DNA of 12,344 nt from Acetobacteraceae bacterium (GTDB lineage Bacteria > Pseudomonadota > Alphaproteobacteria > Acetobacterales > Acetobacteraceae). Shown here one piece after another: positions 6,566 through 12,344 of this stretch (its first letter is position 1; every line of letters begins with the position of its first letter). Below the pieces are notes generated by a model. The model did not search any database. It was not told the DNA's origin and saw only the letters and a program-made list of their open reading frames with translations. The stretch covers positions 1 through 12,344 of the forward strand of contig JASHVB010000251.1 in assembly GCA_030039695.1 (NCBI GenBank), read 5' to 3'. A program made the position numbers and the translations under genes.

Positions 6566-7315
6566 ATGCCAAGCGTCCCCGATACATGGGAGTGGCTGAC
6601 GCATGATCCGGTGGCGGGCATTCACGTCCGCGTAATACGCCCGATGCCTGCGCTGCCGCCGGAACTTGATGCTGAAGTGGAGCGGCTCTGGCAGGCCGCG
6701 GCGTCGCGGGTTGCCGCAGGTGGTGCCGGGACTTTGTTCAACGGCCGCATATTCTCCGCCGACTCGATAGCGCCCGATCTGATCGCCGGTCATCTTACCG
6801 AATTCCGCCGTGTCGTTGCACAGATGGAGCACCCGGCGTTGTTCAACGCCTTGCGGCTCAGGCCGCTCGCGGTGTGTGGCGTGGTGCATTGCGCCGACGG
6901 GGTGGTGTTCGGTCGCCGTCACGGCAGTGCTGTCTATCAGGCGGGCATGTGGCAGTTGCCGCCCGCTGGCAGCGTCGATGGGCACGCGGTCGACGCCGAT
7001 GGCACCGTGGCGGTGAACCGCCAATTGCTGGACGAGCTGCGCGAGGAACTGGGACTCACCGCCAACGACGTGGACACCCCCGTTCCGCTCTGCATCGTGG
7101 AACACCCCGGCAGCCACGTATCTGACTTCGGCATGGCACTGCGATGCCATCTCAACGGGGCCGCGATCCTTGCGGCACACGCTGAACGCGGCAACAAGGA
7201 ATATCAAACCGTGCGCATCGTCCCGCGGCAGGCGCTCGTACGTTTCGTCGCCGATACCGGCGCGGGCTTGGTGCCACCTGCACCGATGTTCCTGCGCCGC
7301 GCCGGTTTGCTATAG
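6566..7315 (+). CDS. Nudix-fold hydrolase with a degenerate Nudix box, possibly NUDT22-like
   Basis: This is a 249-residue protein with a C-terminal Nudix-type domain. The first strand is LAVCGVVHCADGVVFGRR (101-118), then MWQLPPAGSVDG (128-139) and a helix DELREELGL (156-164). That helix fits R-E-U-x-E-E-x-G-U except that D156 replaces the arginine. The canonical Gly and first Glu of the box are displaced by an insertion near 139-146. E157, E160 and E161 remain for metal binding. The N-terminal 90 residues form a separate region with VERLWQ (38-43) and TLFNGRIFS (56-64). This reminds me of the helper domain of NUDT22-type UDP-sugar hydrolases; that is inference from memory. The ATG at 6566 follows a G-run (6557-6562). 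The longer frame from 6479 is rejected because it translates a repeat. The Rid-family gene starts 28 bases after the stop. Confidence 0.75.
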   Translation: MPSVPDTWEWLTHDPVAGIHVRVIRPMPALPPELDAEVERLWQAAASRVAAGGAGTLFNGRIFSADSIAPDLIAGHLTEFRRVVAQMEHPALFNALRLRPLAVCGVVHCADGVVFGRRHGSAVYQAGMWQLPPAGSVDGHAVDADGTVAVNRQLLDELREELGLTANDVDTPVPLCIVEHPGSHVSDFGMALRCHLNGAAILAAHAERGNKEYQTVRIVPRQALVRFVADTGAGLVPPAPMFLRRAGLL

Positions 7316-7330
7316 TCGTTCGCCGAAAAC

Positions 7331-7336
7331 GGGGAG
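7331..7336 (+). promoter_or_regulatory. Ribosome binding site deciding the TTG start of the Rid protein
   Basis: GGGGAG ends 7 bases before TTG 7344. The longer open frame overlaps the Nudix gene and has no Rid-like sequence before this point. Confidence 0.7.
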
Positions 7337-7343
7337 ACCAGCC

Positions 7344-7730
7344 TTGGCCGTCATCACCGCGAGCAATCCGCCAACCTTGCGCGCCCCGACGGGCTATTCG
7401 CACGGCATCGTCGTGCGAGGCGCAGAGCGCCAACTCCTGATCTCCGGTCAAGTCGGAATGGCGCTAGACGGCAGCGTGCCGACGACCGGCGAGGGCCAGA
7501 TCGCCCAGGCGCTCGCCAATCTGCGCGCAGTGTTAGAGGCCAACGATATGAGCGTGAACAACGTGGTGAAGATCACGACCTTTCTCACCGACCGCGCGTT
7601 GCTGACCGCCTACCGTGCCGCGCGCGCCGCCGTGTTCGCTGATCACGCACCCGCCTCCACCCTATTGTTCATTTCTGGCCTGGCCGATCCGCGCTTCATG
7701 GTGGAAATCGAGGCCGAAGCCGTTGCCTGA
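7344..7730 (+). CDS. Rid/YjgF/UK114-family protein lacking the RidA catalytic arginine
   Basis: This 128-residue protein fills the usual length of the trimeric Rid family, whose RidA members hydrolyse reactive enamine/imine intermediates released by PLP enzymes. Family features are HGIVVRGAERQLLISGQVGM (20-39), the helix IAQALANLRAVLEANDMS (53-70), VVKITTFLTD (74-83), TAYRAARAAVF (88-98) and the C-terminal PRFMVEIEAEAVA. At the place of E. coli RidA Arg105 (in PARSCVEV) this protein reads PASTLLFI, so the arginine is Ser105. Rid subgroups without that arginine are known and lack the classical imine-deaminase activity, so the biochemical role is open. The TTG start has a good ribosome binding site and is 28 bases behind the Nudix gene, which implies co-transcription. 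The aldo/keto reductase gene converges from the right with an 83-base gap. Confidence 0.9.
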   Translation: MAVITASNPPTLRAPTGYSHGIVVRGAERQLLISGQVGMALDGSVPTTGEGQIAQALANLRAVLEANDMSVNNVVKITTFLTDRALLTAYRAARAAVFADHAPASTLLFISGLADPRFMVEIEAEAVA

Positions 7731-7813
7731 TCCGGCGCGTCAATCGTGCAGGGAGGGTCCGTCACGCTGCGGTACAGCTCGATCCGCCCATTCCGCAGAA
7801 GCCGCTTTCAATG

Positions 7814-8761
7814 TCAGGCGCTCGCCCGGTCGATCTGTTCGATCGCGTCGCGGTCCAGCTTGATCTCGGGCGCTTGCATGATCTCCCGTAACTGATCGAG
7901 ATTGGTCGCGCTCGCGATCGGGGCGGTGACACCCGGCCGTCCAATCATCCACGCCAGCGCGATCTGCGCCGGCTTTGCATTGCATCGCTTCGCCACCTCA
8001 TCAAGCGCCGCCAACACGCGGAACCCGGCATCATTCATATACTTCGCCACCCGCGATCCACGCGCGCGGCCTTCGGTGTCTGCGGCCGCACGGTACTTCC
8101 CGGTCAGGAACCCGCTGGCCAACGAATAGTACGGAATGACGCCAAGCTTTTCCCGCCGGCAAAGCGCTTCGACCTCGCCCTCGAATGCCTTGCGTTCCAC
8201 CAGATTGTACAACGGCTGCAGACTCTGATACCGCGGCAGCCCATTTGCGCTGCTCAGGCGCAATGCCGCGCTCAGTCGCGTCGCGCTGAATGCCGATGCG
8301 CCAATCTCCCGCACTTTGCCCTGCTTGATCAACTCGCCGTAAGCAGACAGCGTTTCCTCAATGGGCGTGCCGGGATCATCCCGGTGCGACTGATAAAGGT
8401 CAATATAGTCGGTCTGCAGCCGTCCCAGCGAGGCTTCCACCGCCCGCATCATGTAAGCGCGTGACAAGCCCTTTTTTCCCGGCCCCATCTCGATGCCGAG
8501 CTTGGTGGCAATGATGACTTTGTCGCGGTTGCCTCGCGACTTCAGCCATTTGCCGAGGATGGTCTCCGATTCGCCGCCCTGATTGGCCGCATGCCAACGC
8601 GAATAAACGTCCGCGCTGTCGATGAAGTTGAACCCCGCGGCGACGAAGGCGTCCAGCAGTTCGAAGGAAGTCTTCTCGTTCGCCGTCCAGCCGAATACGT
8701 TGCCGCCGAATGCGAGCGGCGCAATGTACAAAGATGACTGGCCCAGCCTGCGCTTTTCCAT
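7814..8761 (-). CDS. Aldo/keto reductase
   Basis: This is a soluble NADPH-dependent oxidoreductase of the aldo/keto reductase superfamily (315 residues, TIM barrel), from the broad bacterial group that includes YajO- and YghZ-like or 'general stress' reductases. The expected tetrad is visible: D48 (FIDSADVY), Y53, K87 (VIIATKLG) and H126 (LYQSHRDD). The family signature LGRLQTDYIDLYQSH (112-126) is present. Late elements are YYSLASGFLTGKY (211-223) and WMIGRPGVTAPIASATNLDQ (271-290), which form the cofactor 2'-phosphate site. The substrate is unknown. I start it at the ATG at 8761 (MEKRRLGQSSLYIAPLAFGG), the normal N-terminus. The frame stays open to 8887, but that 42-residue extension encodes a palindromic repeat. 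No good Shine-Dalgarno precedes 8761. The amidohydrolase gene ends 164 bases upstream on the same strand, with two hairpins between. Confidence 0.93.
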   Translation of the reverse strand: MEKRRLGQSSLYIAPLAFGGNVFGWTANEKTSFELLDAFVAAGFNFIDSADVYSRWHAANQGGESETILGKWLKSRGNRDKVIIATKLGIEMGPGKKGLSRAYMMRAVEASLGRLQTDYIDLYQSHRDDPGTPIEETLSAYGELIKQGKVREIGASAFSATRLSAALRLSSANGLPRYQSLQPLYNLVERKAFEGEVEALCRREKLGVIPYYSLASGFLTGKYRAAADTEGRARGSRVAKYMNDAGFRVLAALDEVAKRCNAKPAQIALAWMIGRPGVTAPIASATNLDQLREIMQAPEIKLDRDAIEQIDRASA

Positions 8762-8793
8762 GGGAGACCGTGTAGCTGTAAAGAATGCTACGC

Positions 8794-8838
8794 CCGCCTG
8801 CCGGGTCGAGGCGCGAAGCGCATCGACCCGGCAGGCGG
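8794..8838. repeat. Strong palindrome, 16-bp perfect arms
   Basis: CCGCCTGCCGGGTCGA (8794-8809) is the exact reverse complement of TCGACCCGGCAGGCGG (8823-8838). After one mismatch the stem continues as GCGC (8811-8814) with GCGC (8818-8821) around loop GAA. It lies 33 bases upstream of the aldo/keto reductase start, on the leader side. It could act as a dispersed palindromic unit or a leader hairpin. Confidence 0.75.
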
Positions 8839-8894
8839 CGCCGGGCAAGGAGGCGGACCGCACGGCCCTCAGCCTCTGGGCGATCACGCCTTGA

Positions 8895-8921
8895 CCTCTC
8901 CCGCGCGAAACGCGGGAGAGG
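8895..8921 (-). terminator. Hairpin after the amidohydrolase gene, terminator-like without T-run
   Basis: CCTCTCCCGCG (8895-8905) and CGCGGGAGAGG (8911-8921) are perfect 11-bp arms with loop CGAAA. The structure begins 4 bases past the TAG stop of the minus-strand amidohydrolase. There is no T-tract on the minus strand (TCAAGG follows), so it is either a non-canonical terminator or a dispersed CCTCTCCCGC element acting as a 3' stabiliser. Confidence 0.55.
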
Positions 8922-8925
8922 TGTA

Positions 8926-10638
8926 CTATGACGCCCTCACCAGCCTGCCTGGCGTTGCCCCGGTGTATTGGCCGTTCTCAAATGTCGGCACGCCCGATAC
9001 AAACGTCGCGCGATACCCATCAACCCGCTGCACCAATCGTCGTCCGTTCTGCGGTAGGTCGTAGCGCACTTCCGGCACGTGTAGCCGCAGCGCCTCGTAA
9101 TCGATGACGTTGATGTCGGCCTTTTTCCCTTCCGCGAGCACGCCGCGATCGTGGAAACCAAAGAACGACGCCGTCTCGCTGGTCTGCCGCTTTACCACCA
9201 GCTCCAGCGGCAGACGTTCGCCGCGGCTTCGGTCGCGCGCCCAGTGGATCAGCATCCAGCTCGGCACGCTGGCATCGACGATCGACGAGCAATGCGCGCC
9301 ACCGTCCGACAGTCCGAGGATCGTCGCATCATCCGTGAGCATGGTGCGAATGATGTCGTGATTGTCCTCGTTGTAGCCGACGACGGGAAAGAACAGGAAT
9401 TTTTCGGCACCTGCAGCGAGGTAGTCATAAGCGATCTCATCCGGCGTGTGGTTGGTGCGCGAGGCGATCGCCGCGATGCTTTCATCCGCGCGAGGCTCAT
9501 AGTTCGGCGGATCACCCATCGGGAACATGCGGTGCCAGCTGGTGGTGATCCGCTGACGGAACTGCGATAGCCGATGGATCAGTTCAGGCGACGGCGCTTC
9601 CGACAAAATCTGCGCGCGCATGGCGGGATCCTGCAGGCGGCGGATGCGCTCGTCGGTCGGCAGTTTCAGCAGCGCCTGATAGCTCGGGCGGATCGAGAAC
9701 GGGTTGAGCGCCGTGTCGATCCCCAGCAGCACGCCAACCGGACGTCCTGCGACCTGCGCCGTTACCATCGCGCCTCTCGCGCGCGCCTTGTGCACGCCGT
9801 CGATCAGCCGGCGCCAGCGTGCCGGATCAGTCGGGCGATCGGTTAGCAGGAACCAAACGGGTCGTCCCGTCTCCCTGCCAAGCTTCGTCATCCATTCCAG
9901 TTCGGTTTCTTCAATATCGAAATCGCTGTTCACGCCGAATGCGCCGTACCCGAGGCCCTTGAACGCGCTGCCGATACCAAGCAGCTCCTGCACTTCCGAA
10001 TAACGCCCGGGCACCATCTCGCCGCTCGGTGTCTTATGCGAGTTCGTGCGCGACGTCGTGAAGCCGAACGCGCCCGCGCGCAGACCTTGTGCGACTGCGT
10101 TTCGCATCGCCTCGATGTCATCTGCCGTAGCCTTCTCGCGATTGATCGCGCGCTCGCCCATCACGTAGACTCGCAGTGGATGATGCGGAATCTGCGCGCC
10201 GATATCGATCGCGCGCGGCATTTGCTCCAGCGCGTCGAGGTATTCCGGGAACGTCTCCCAGTTCCACTTCAGCCCGTCAGCGAGCGCGATACCAGGGATT
10301 TCCTCGACAGCCTCCATCAGGCCGATCAGCGATGCATGGTCGGCCTTGCGCACCGGCGCGAATCCGACGCCGCAATTGCCGAACAGAATGGTGGTGACGC
10401 CGTGCCATGATGATGGCGCGAGTTCCGGATCCCACGTTGCCTGGCCGTCGTAATGGGTGTGTGCATCGACCCAGCCAGGTGTCACCAGCAAACCGTTTGC
10501 GTCGATCTCGCGCTTGCCGGGGCCAGTCTTGCCGCCGATCTCGGAAATGCGACCGCCGTCGATCGCAACGTCGCCGGTAAACCGCGGCTTTCCTGTTCCG
10601 TCGACAATGGTTCCGCCACGGATGACCGTGTCGTGCAT
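8926..10638 (-). CDS. N-acyl-D-amino-acid deacylase-like amidohydrolase
   Basis: This is a 570-residue metal-dependent amidohydrolase of the D-aminoacylase group (COG3653-like), expected to be cytosolic and to cleave an amide or cyclic substrate. The N-terminal beta-sandwich MHDTVIRGGTIVDGTG leads into VTPGWVDAHTHYDGQ (52-66) with metal ligands H60 and H62. GNCGVGFAP (87-95) supplies the bridging Cys89, and GLSDGGAHCSS (442-452) the catalytic Asp445. The C-terminal sandwich has GVLAEGKKADINVID. The positions equivalent to the two later histidines of Alcaligenes D-aminoacylase appear as VWFLLTDRP (261-269) and VTAQVAGRP (292-300), which lack His. The PHHPLRVYVMGER segment (151-163) and this pattern look typical of a subfamily of unknown substrate. 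The start is fixed by AAGGGAG 7 bases upstream (10646-10652 on +). The exporter gene lies 134 bases upstream on the same strand, so substrate and efflux might be linked, but this is speculation. Confidence 0.88.
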   Translation of the reverse strand: MHDTVIRGGTIVDGTGKPRFTGDVAIDGGRISEIGGKTGPGKREIDANGLLVTPGWVDAHTHYDGQATWDPELAPSSWHGVTTILFGNCGVGFAPVRKADHASLIGLMEAVEEIPGIALADGLKWNWETFPEYLDALEQMPRAIDIGAQIPHHPLRVYVMGERAINREKATADDIEAMRNAVAQGLRAGAFGFTTSRTNSHKTPSGEMVPGRYSEVQELLGIGSAFKGLGYGAFGVNSDFDIEETELEWMTKLGRETGRPVWFLLTDRPTDPARWRRLIDGVHKARARGAMVTAQVAGRPVGVLLGIDTALNPFSIRPSYQALLKLPTDERIRRLQDPAMRAQILSEAPSPELIHRLSQFRQRITTSWHRMFPMGDPPNYEPRADESIAAIASRTNHTPDEIAYDYLAAGAEKFLFFPVVGYNEDNHDIIRTMLTDDATILGLSDGGAHCSSIVDASVPSWMLIHWARDRSRGERLPLELVVKRQTSETASFFGFHDRGVLAEGKKADINVIDYEALRLHVPEVRYDLPQNGRRLVQRVDGYRATFVSGVPTFENGQYTGATPGRLVRAS

Positions 10639-10645
10639 GGCGTGT

Positions 10646-10652
10646 CTCCCTT
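10646..10652 (-). promoter_or_regulatory. Ribosome binding site of the amidohydrolase
   Basis: On the minus strand AAGGGAG ends 7 bases before the ATG at 10638 and decides that start. Confidence 0.7.
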
Positions 10653-10729
10653 GGGTTCCTGAGGTGGAATGGGAGACCGGTTCGCGCGTGGGGTCAAGCT
10701 GAAACGAGAAGTCGTGGCAACGGGGCGGT

Positions 10730-10766
10730 CCGCGTCATGGCTGGGCCAAGCCTGGTCACGACGCGG
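10730..10766. repeat. Imperfect palindrome just downstream of the exporter gene
   Basis: CCGCGTCATGGCTGGGC (10730-10746) and GCCTGGTCACGACGCGG (10750-10766) pair at 13 of 17 positions with a CAA loop, and some remaining positions are G-T wobbles. It lies 6 bases past the exporter's TAG stop on the minus strand. The half CGTCATGGC-GGGC recalls the repeat family at 6524-6553 in inverse orientation. It may stop or stabilise the exporter message before the amidohydrolase. Confidence 0.55.
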
Positions 10767-10772
10767 TATTTT

Positions 10773-12317
10773 CTAGTCCATCACTGCGTGTCCGCCGCCG
10801 CCGGCCTGCTGCGGCTTCCGCATAAACAGCAGAATCAGAAAGATTGGTGAGGAAAGAATTGCCATCAGCCAGAAGTCGTTGTTGTAGGCGATCACCTGCG
10901 ACTGGTAGGTGATCATCGAATTTAGCAGCGCGGCGCCGTGTCTGCTCATGGGTGCCAGCATGTGTGCCAATTGCGGCGATGCCCCCAGCACGCGGTTCAG
11001 CGGCGAGGCGAACACTGACAGCACCGAGTGCTCAACCTGCGTATTCTGCGTAATCAGCGCCTCGAAGATCGAGATGCCGAGCGACATACCGATACTGCGC
11101 ACCAGCGTCAGGAATGACGTCGCTTCGTACCTTAGTTGCGGTGCCAGAGTGGCGAAGGCCACCACATTCAGCGGCACGAAAATGAAGCCGACGCCAGCGC
11201 CCTGGACCATCGTGTTGTAGATCAGCGTCCATTCGCCGATCGCCGGAGTCCATTGCGACAGGCGCCACAGGCTCCAGCTCAGCAGCACCACGCCGAATGC
11301 CATGATTATGCGCGAGTCGATTCGATTGATCAGCTGCCCCGAGAGCATCATGGCGATCATGGTGCCGATGCCGCGCGGCGCCAGTAGCAGACCGGCAACA
11401 TCGACCGGATAATTGCCGAGCAGTTGCAGCCACGGCGCCAGCAGCGCCGTCGTCGCCAGCAACACCATGCCAACCACGAACATCACCAGGAAACCAATGA
11501 CCAAATTCCGGTCCTTGAACAGTTCAGGGCTCACGAAGGTACGCTCGGCGGTCACCATATGCACAACGAACGCGTAGAAGCCGGCACCGGCCACGATCGC
11601 CTCGATGATCACCTCGGTCGAGCCGAACCAGTCCTTCGTCTCGCCCCGGTCGAGCATAAGCTGCAGGCCAGCGATGCCGATCGCCAGCGCTGTGAAGCCG
11701 AAAAAGTCGAAACGCAGGCCGCGTTTCTGCCTCTGTCGCGGCAGCGCGAACCACAGGCCCACCGTACACAGCACGCCGAATGGCAGGTTCACGAAGAACA
11801 CATAACGCCAGTTGTACAGCTCGGTCAGATAACCGCCCAGCGTGGGACCGAGGATCGGCCCCAGCATCACGCCCATACCCCAGATCGACATCGCCCAGCC
11901 GCGTTGCTCGGCCGGGTAGATGTTCAGCATGGTGCCTTGCGACAGCGGTACCAGAGCGGCGCCGAACATGCCCTGGATCAGGCGGAACAACACCATCTCG
12001 TTCAACGAGGTCGCCGCGCCGCACATCATCGACGCAACGGTGAAGCCGATCACCGATACCAGATAGATTCGTCGCGATCCGAAGCGTGCGGCCAGCCAGC
12101 CGACCGGGGCGGTCATGATCGCTGCGGCGACGATATACGACGTGAGCACCCACGTGATCTCGTCGTAGCTCGCCGACAGGCTACCCTGCATGTACGGCAG
12201 CGCGACATTGGCGATCGTTGAATCAAGCGCCTGCATCAACGTCGCCACCATCGCGCACAGCGTGATGATGGTGCGGTGTGGCACCACGTAGTCGGACGAT
12301 GACACGCTGCCGGACAT
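10773..12317 (-). CDS. DHA2-family (EmrB/QacA-type) 14-helix MFS drug exporter
   Basis: This is a 514-residue inner-membrane proton-drug antiporter of the DHA2 branch of the major facilitator superfamily. EmrB-type members work with a periplasmic adaptor and an outer-membrane channel. Motif D1 is LDSTIANVALP (31-41) in helix 1, with membrane Asp32. Motif A is GWLAARFGSRRIYL (73-86). Motif C, the antiporter signature, is GMGVMLGPILGPTLGGYL (147-164). Fourteen hydrophobic segments can be counted. A long loop of about 50 residues before the last helix (around QVEHSVLSVF to MITYQSQVIAY) is the extra periplasmic loop of EmrB-like proteins. The tail is short and glycine-rich. ATG 12317 has GAGG about 8 bases upstream. 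On the same strand a possible upstream frame ends with a TGA at 12328-12330 (reading A-D-L-F-stop), 10 bases before this start. An emrA-like adaptor gene would be expected there, but too little is visible. Confidence 0.93.
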   Translation of the reverse strand: MSGSVSSSDYVVPHRTIITLCAMVATLMQALDSTIANVALPYMQGSLSASYDEITWVLTSYIVAAAIMTAPVGWLAARFGSRRIYLVSVIGFTVASMMCGAATSLNEMVLFRLIQGMFGAALVPLSQGTMLNIYPAEQRGWAMSIWGMGVMLGPILGPTLGGYLTELYNWRYVFFVNLPFGVLCTVGLWFALPRQRQKRGLRFDFFGFTALAIGIAGLQLMLDRGETKDWFGSTEVIIEAIVAGAGFYAFVVHMVTAERTFVSPELFKDRNLVIGFLVMFVVGMVLLATTALLAPWLQLLGNYPVDVAGLLLAPRGIGTMIAMMLSGQLINRIDSRIIMAFGVVLLSWSLWRLSQWTPAIGEWTLIYNTMVQGAGVGFIFVPLNVVAFATLAPQLRYEATSFLTLVRSIGMSLGISIFEALITQNTQVEHSVLSVFASPLNRVLGASPQLAHMLAPMSRHGAALLNSMITYQSQVIAYNNDFWLMAILSSPIFLILLFMRKPQQAGGGGHAVMD

Positions 12318-12344
12318 CGGGCCAGCCTCAGAACAGATCGGCCA

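Noticed and set aside
7170..7343. Longer Rid-family frame overlapping the end of the Nudix gene
   Set aside because: The extension has no family similarity and lies out of frame inside a real gene; TTG 7344 has a ribosome binding site and gives the normal length.
7767..7798. CTGCGG...CCGCAG hairpin between the convergent Rid and reductase genes as a bidirectional terminator
   Set aside because: The stem is only 6 bp with a 20-base loop and no T-run on either strand, so the evidence is too weak.
8762..8887. 42-residue N-terminal extension of the aldo/keto reductase
   Set aside because: It runs through the 16-bp-arm palindrome, and family proteins begin at the M-E-K-R-R-L-G sequence.
11424..12221. 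265-residue + strand frame opposite the exporter
   Set aside because: The translation is low-complexity, rich in Gln, His and Arg, and is antisense to an unambiguous DHA2 transporter.
12328..12344. End of an emrA-like adaptor gene upstream of the exporter
   Set aside because: Only four codons before a TGA are inside the window, too few to support a gene call.

Overview
The window is a GC-rich stretch of ordinary bacterial chromosome with nine protein-coding genes, eight complete and one cut by the left edge. The best guess is an alphaproteobacterium, perhaps a rhodospirillalean or acetobacteraceous lineage. This rests on two things. The gaps hold several degenerate dispersed palindromes of kinds common in alphaproteobacterial intergenic DNA (GTGGATGGCC...CATGAC, TCATCCCGGCG...GGCCGG, and CTTCGTCCCTCGCAATGACAC). 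The ornithine-decarboxylase-like protein also has the bacterial/plant-type sequence often seen in that class. No rRNA, tRNA, CRISPR array, phage gene, transposase or plasmid function was seen.

Layout. On the + strand: a type I sulfatase (1-1297), a repeat-filled gap, a sirtuin (1611-2363), a second gap, then a thiS-thiG pair (2618-3625). Next comes a 510-base gap without a convincing gene (3626-4135). It holds two palindromic structures, a hairpin oriented like a minus-strand terminator, and perhaps a decayed minus-strand reading frame. A minus-strand YihY/BrkB membrane protein (4136-5053) and a + strand ornithine/lysine-type decarboxylase (5296-6426) diverge from a shared gap with a G-rich tract. 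The decarboxylase is followed by a Nudix-fold protein with a degenerate Nudix box (6566-7315) and a Rid-family protein that lacks the usual catalytic arginine (7344-7730). The right third is all minus strand: an aldo/keto reductase (7814-8761), an N-acyl-D-amino-acid-deacylase-like amidohydrolase (8926-10638) and a 14-helix DHA2 drug exporter (10773-12317). Strong hairpins separate these three.

How the genes fit together. ThiS and ThiG are the sulfur carrier and synthase for the thiazole half of thiamine. The other thiamine genes and a TPP riboswitch are not here. Decarboxylase, Nudix protein and Rid protein are co-directional and may be functionally linked, since Rid proteins often accompany PLP-enzyme metabolism, but a repeat sits between the first two. 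The exporter, amidohydrolase and reductase share a strand but are separated by palindromes, so one operon is not assured.

Several starts were moved from the longest open frame. The Nudix protein starts at 6566, because its upstream extension is a translated intergenic repeat. The Rid protein starts at TTG 7344 behind a good ribosome binding site. The aldo/keto reductase starts at 8761. I did not find a clear novel multi-gene system. The most interesting items are the odd Nudix protein, the arginine-less Rid protein, the decarboxylase leader region, and the dense, varied palindromes in the gaps.
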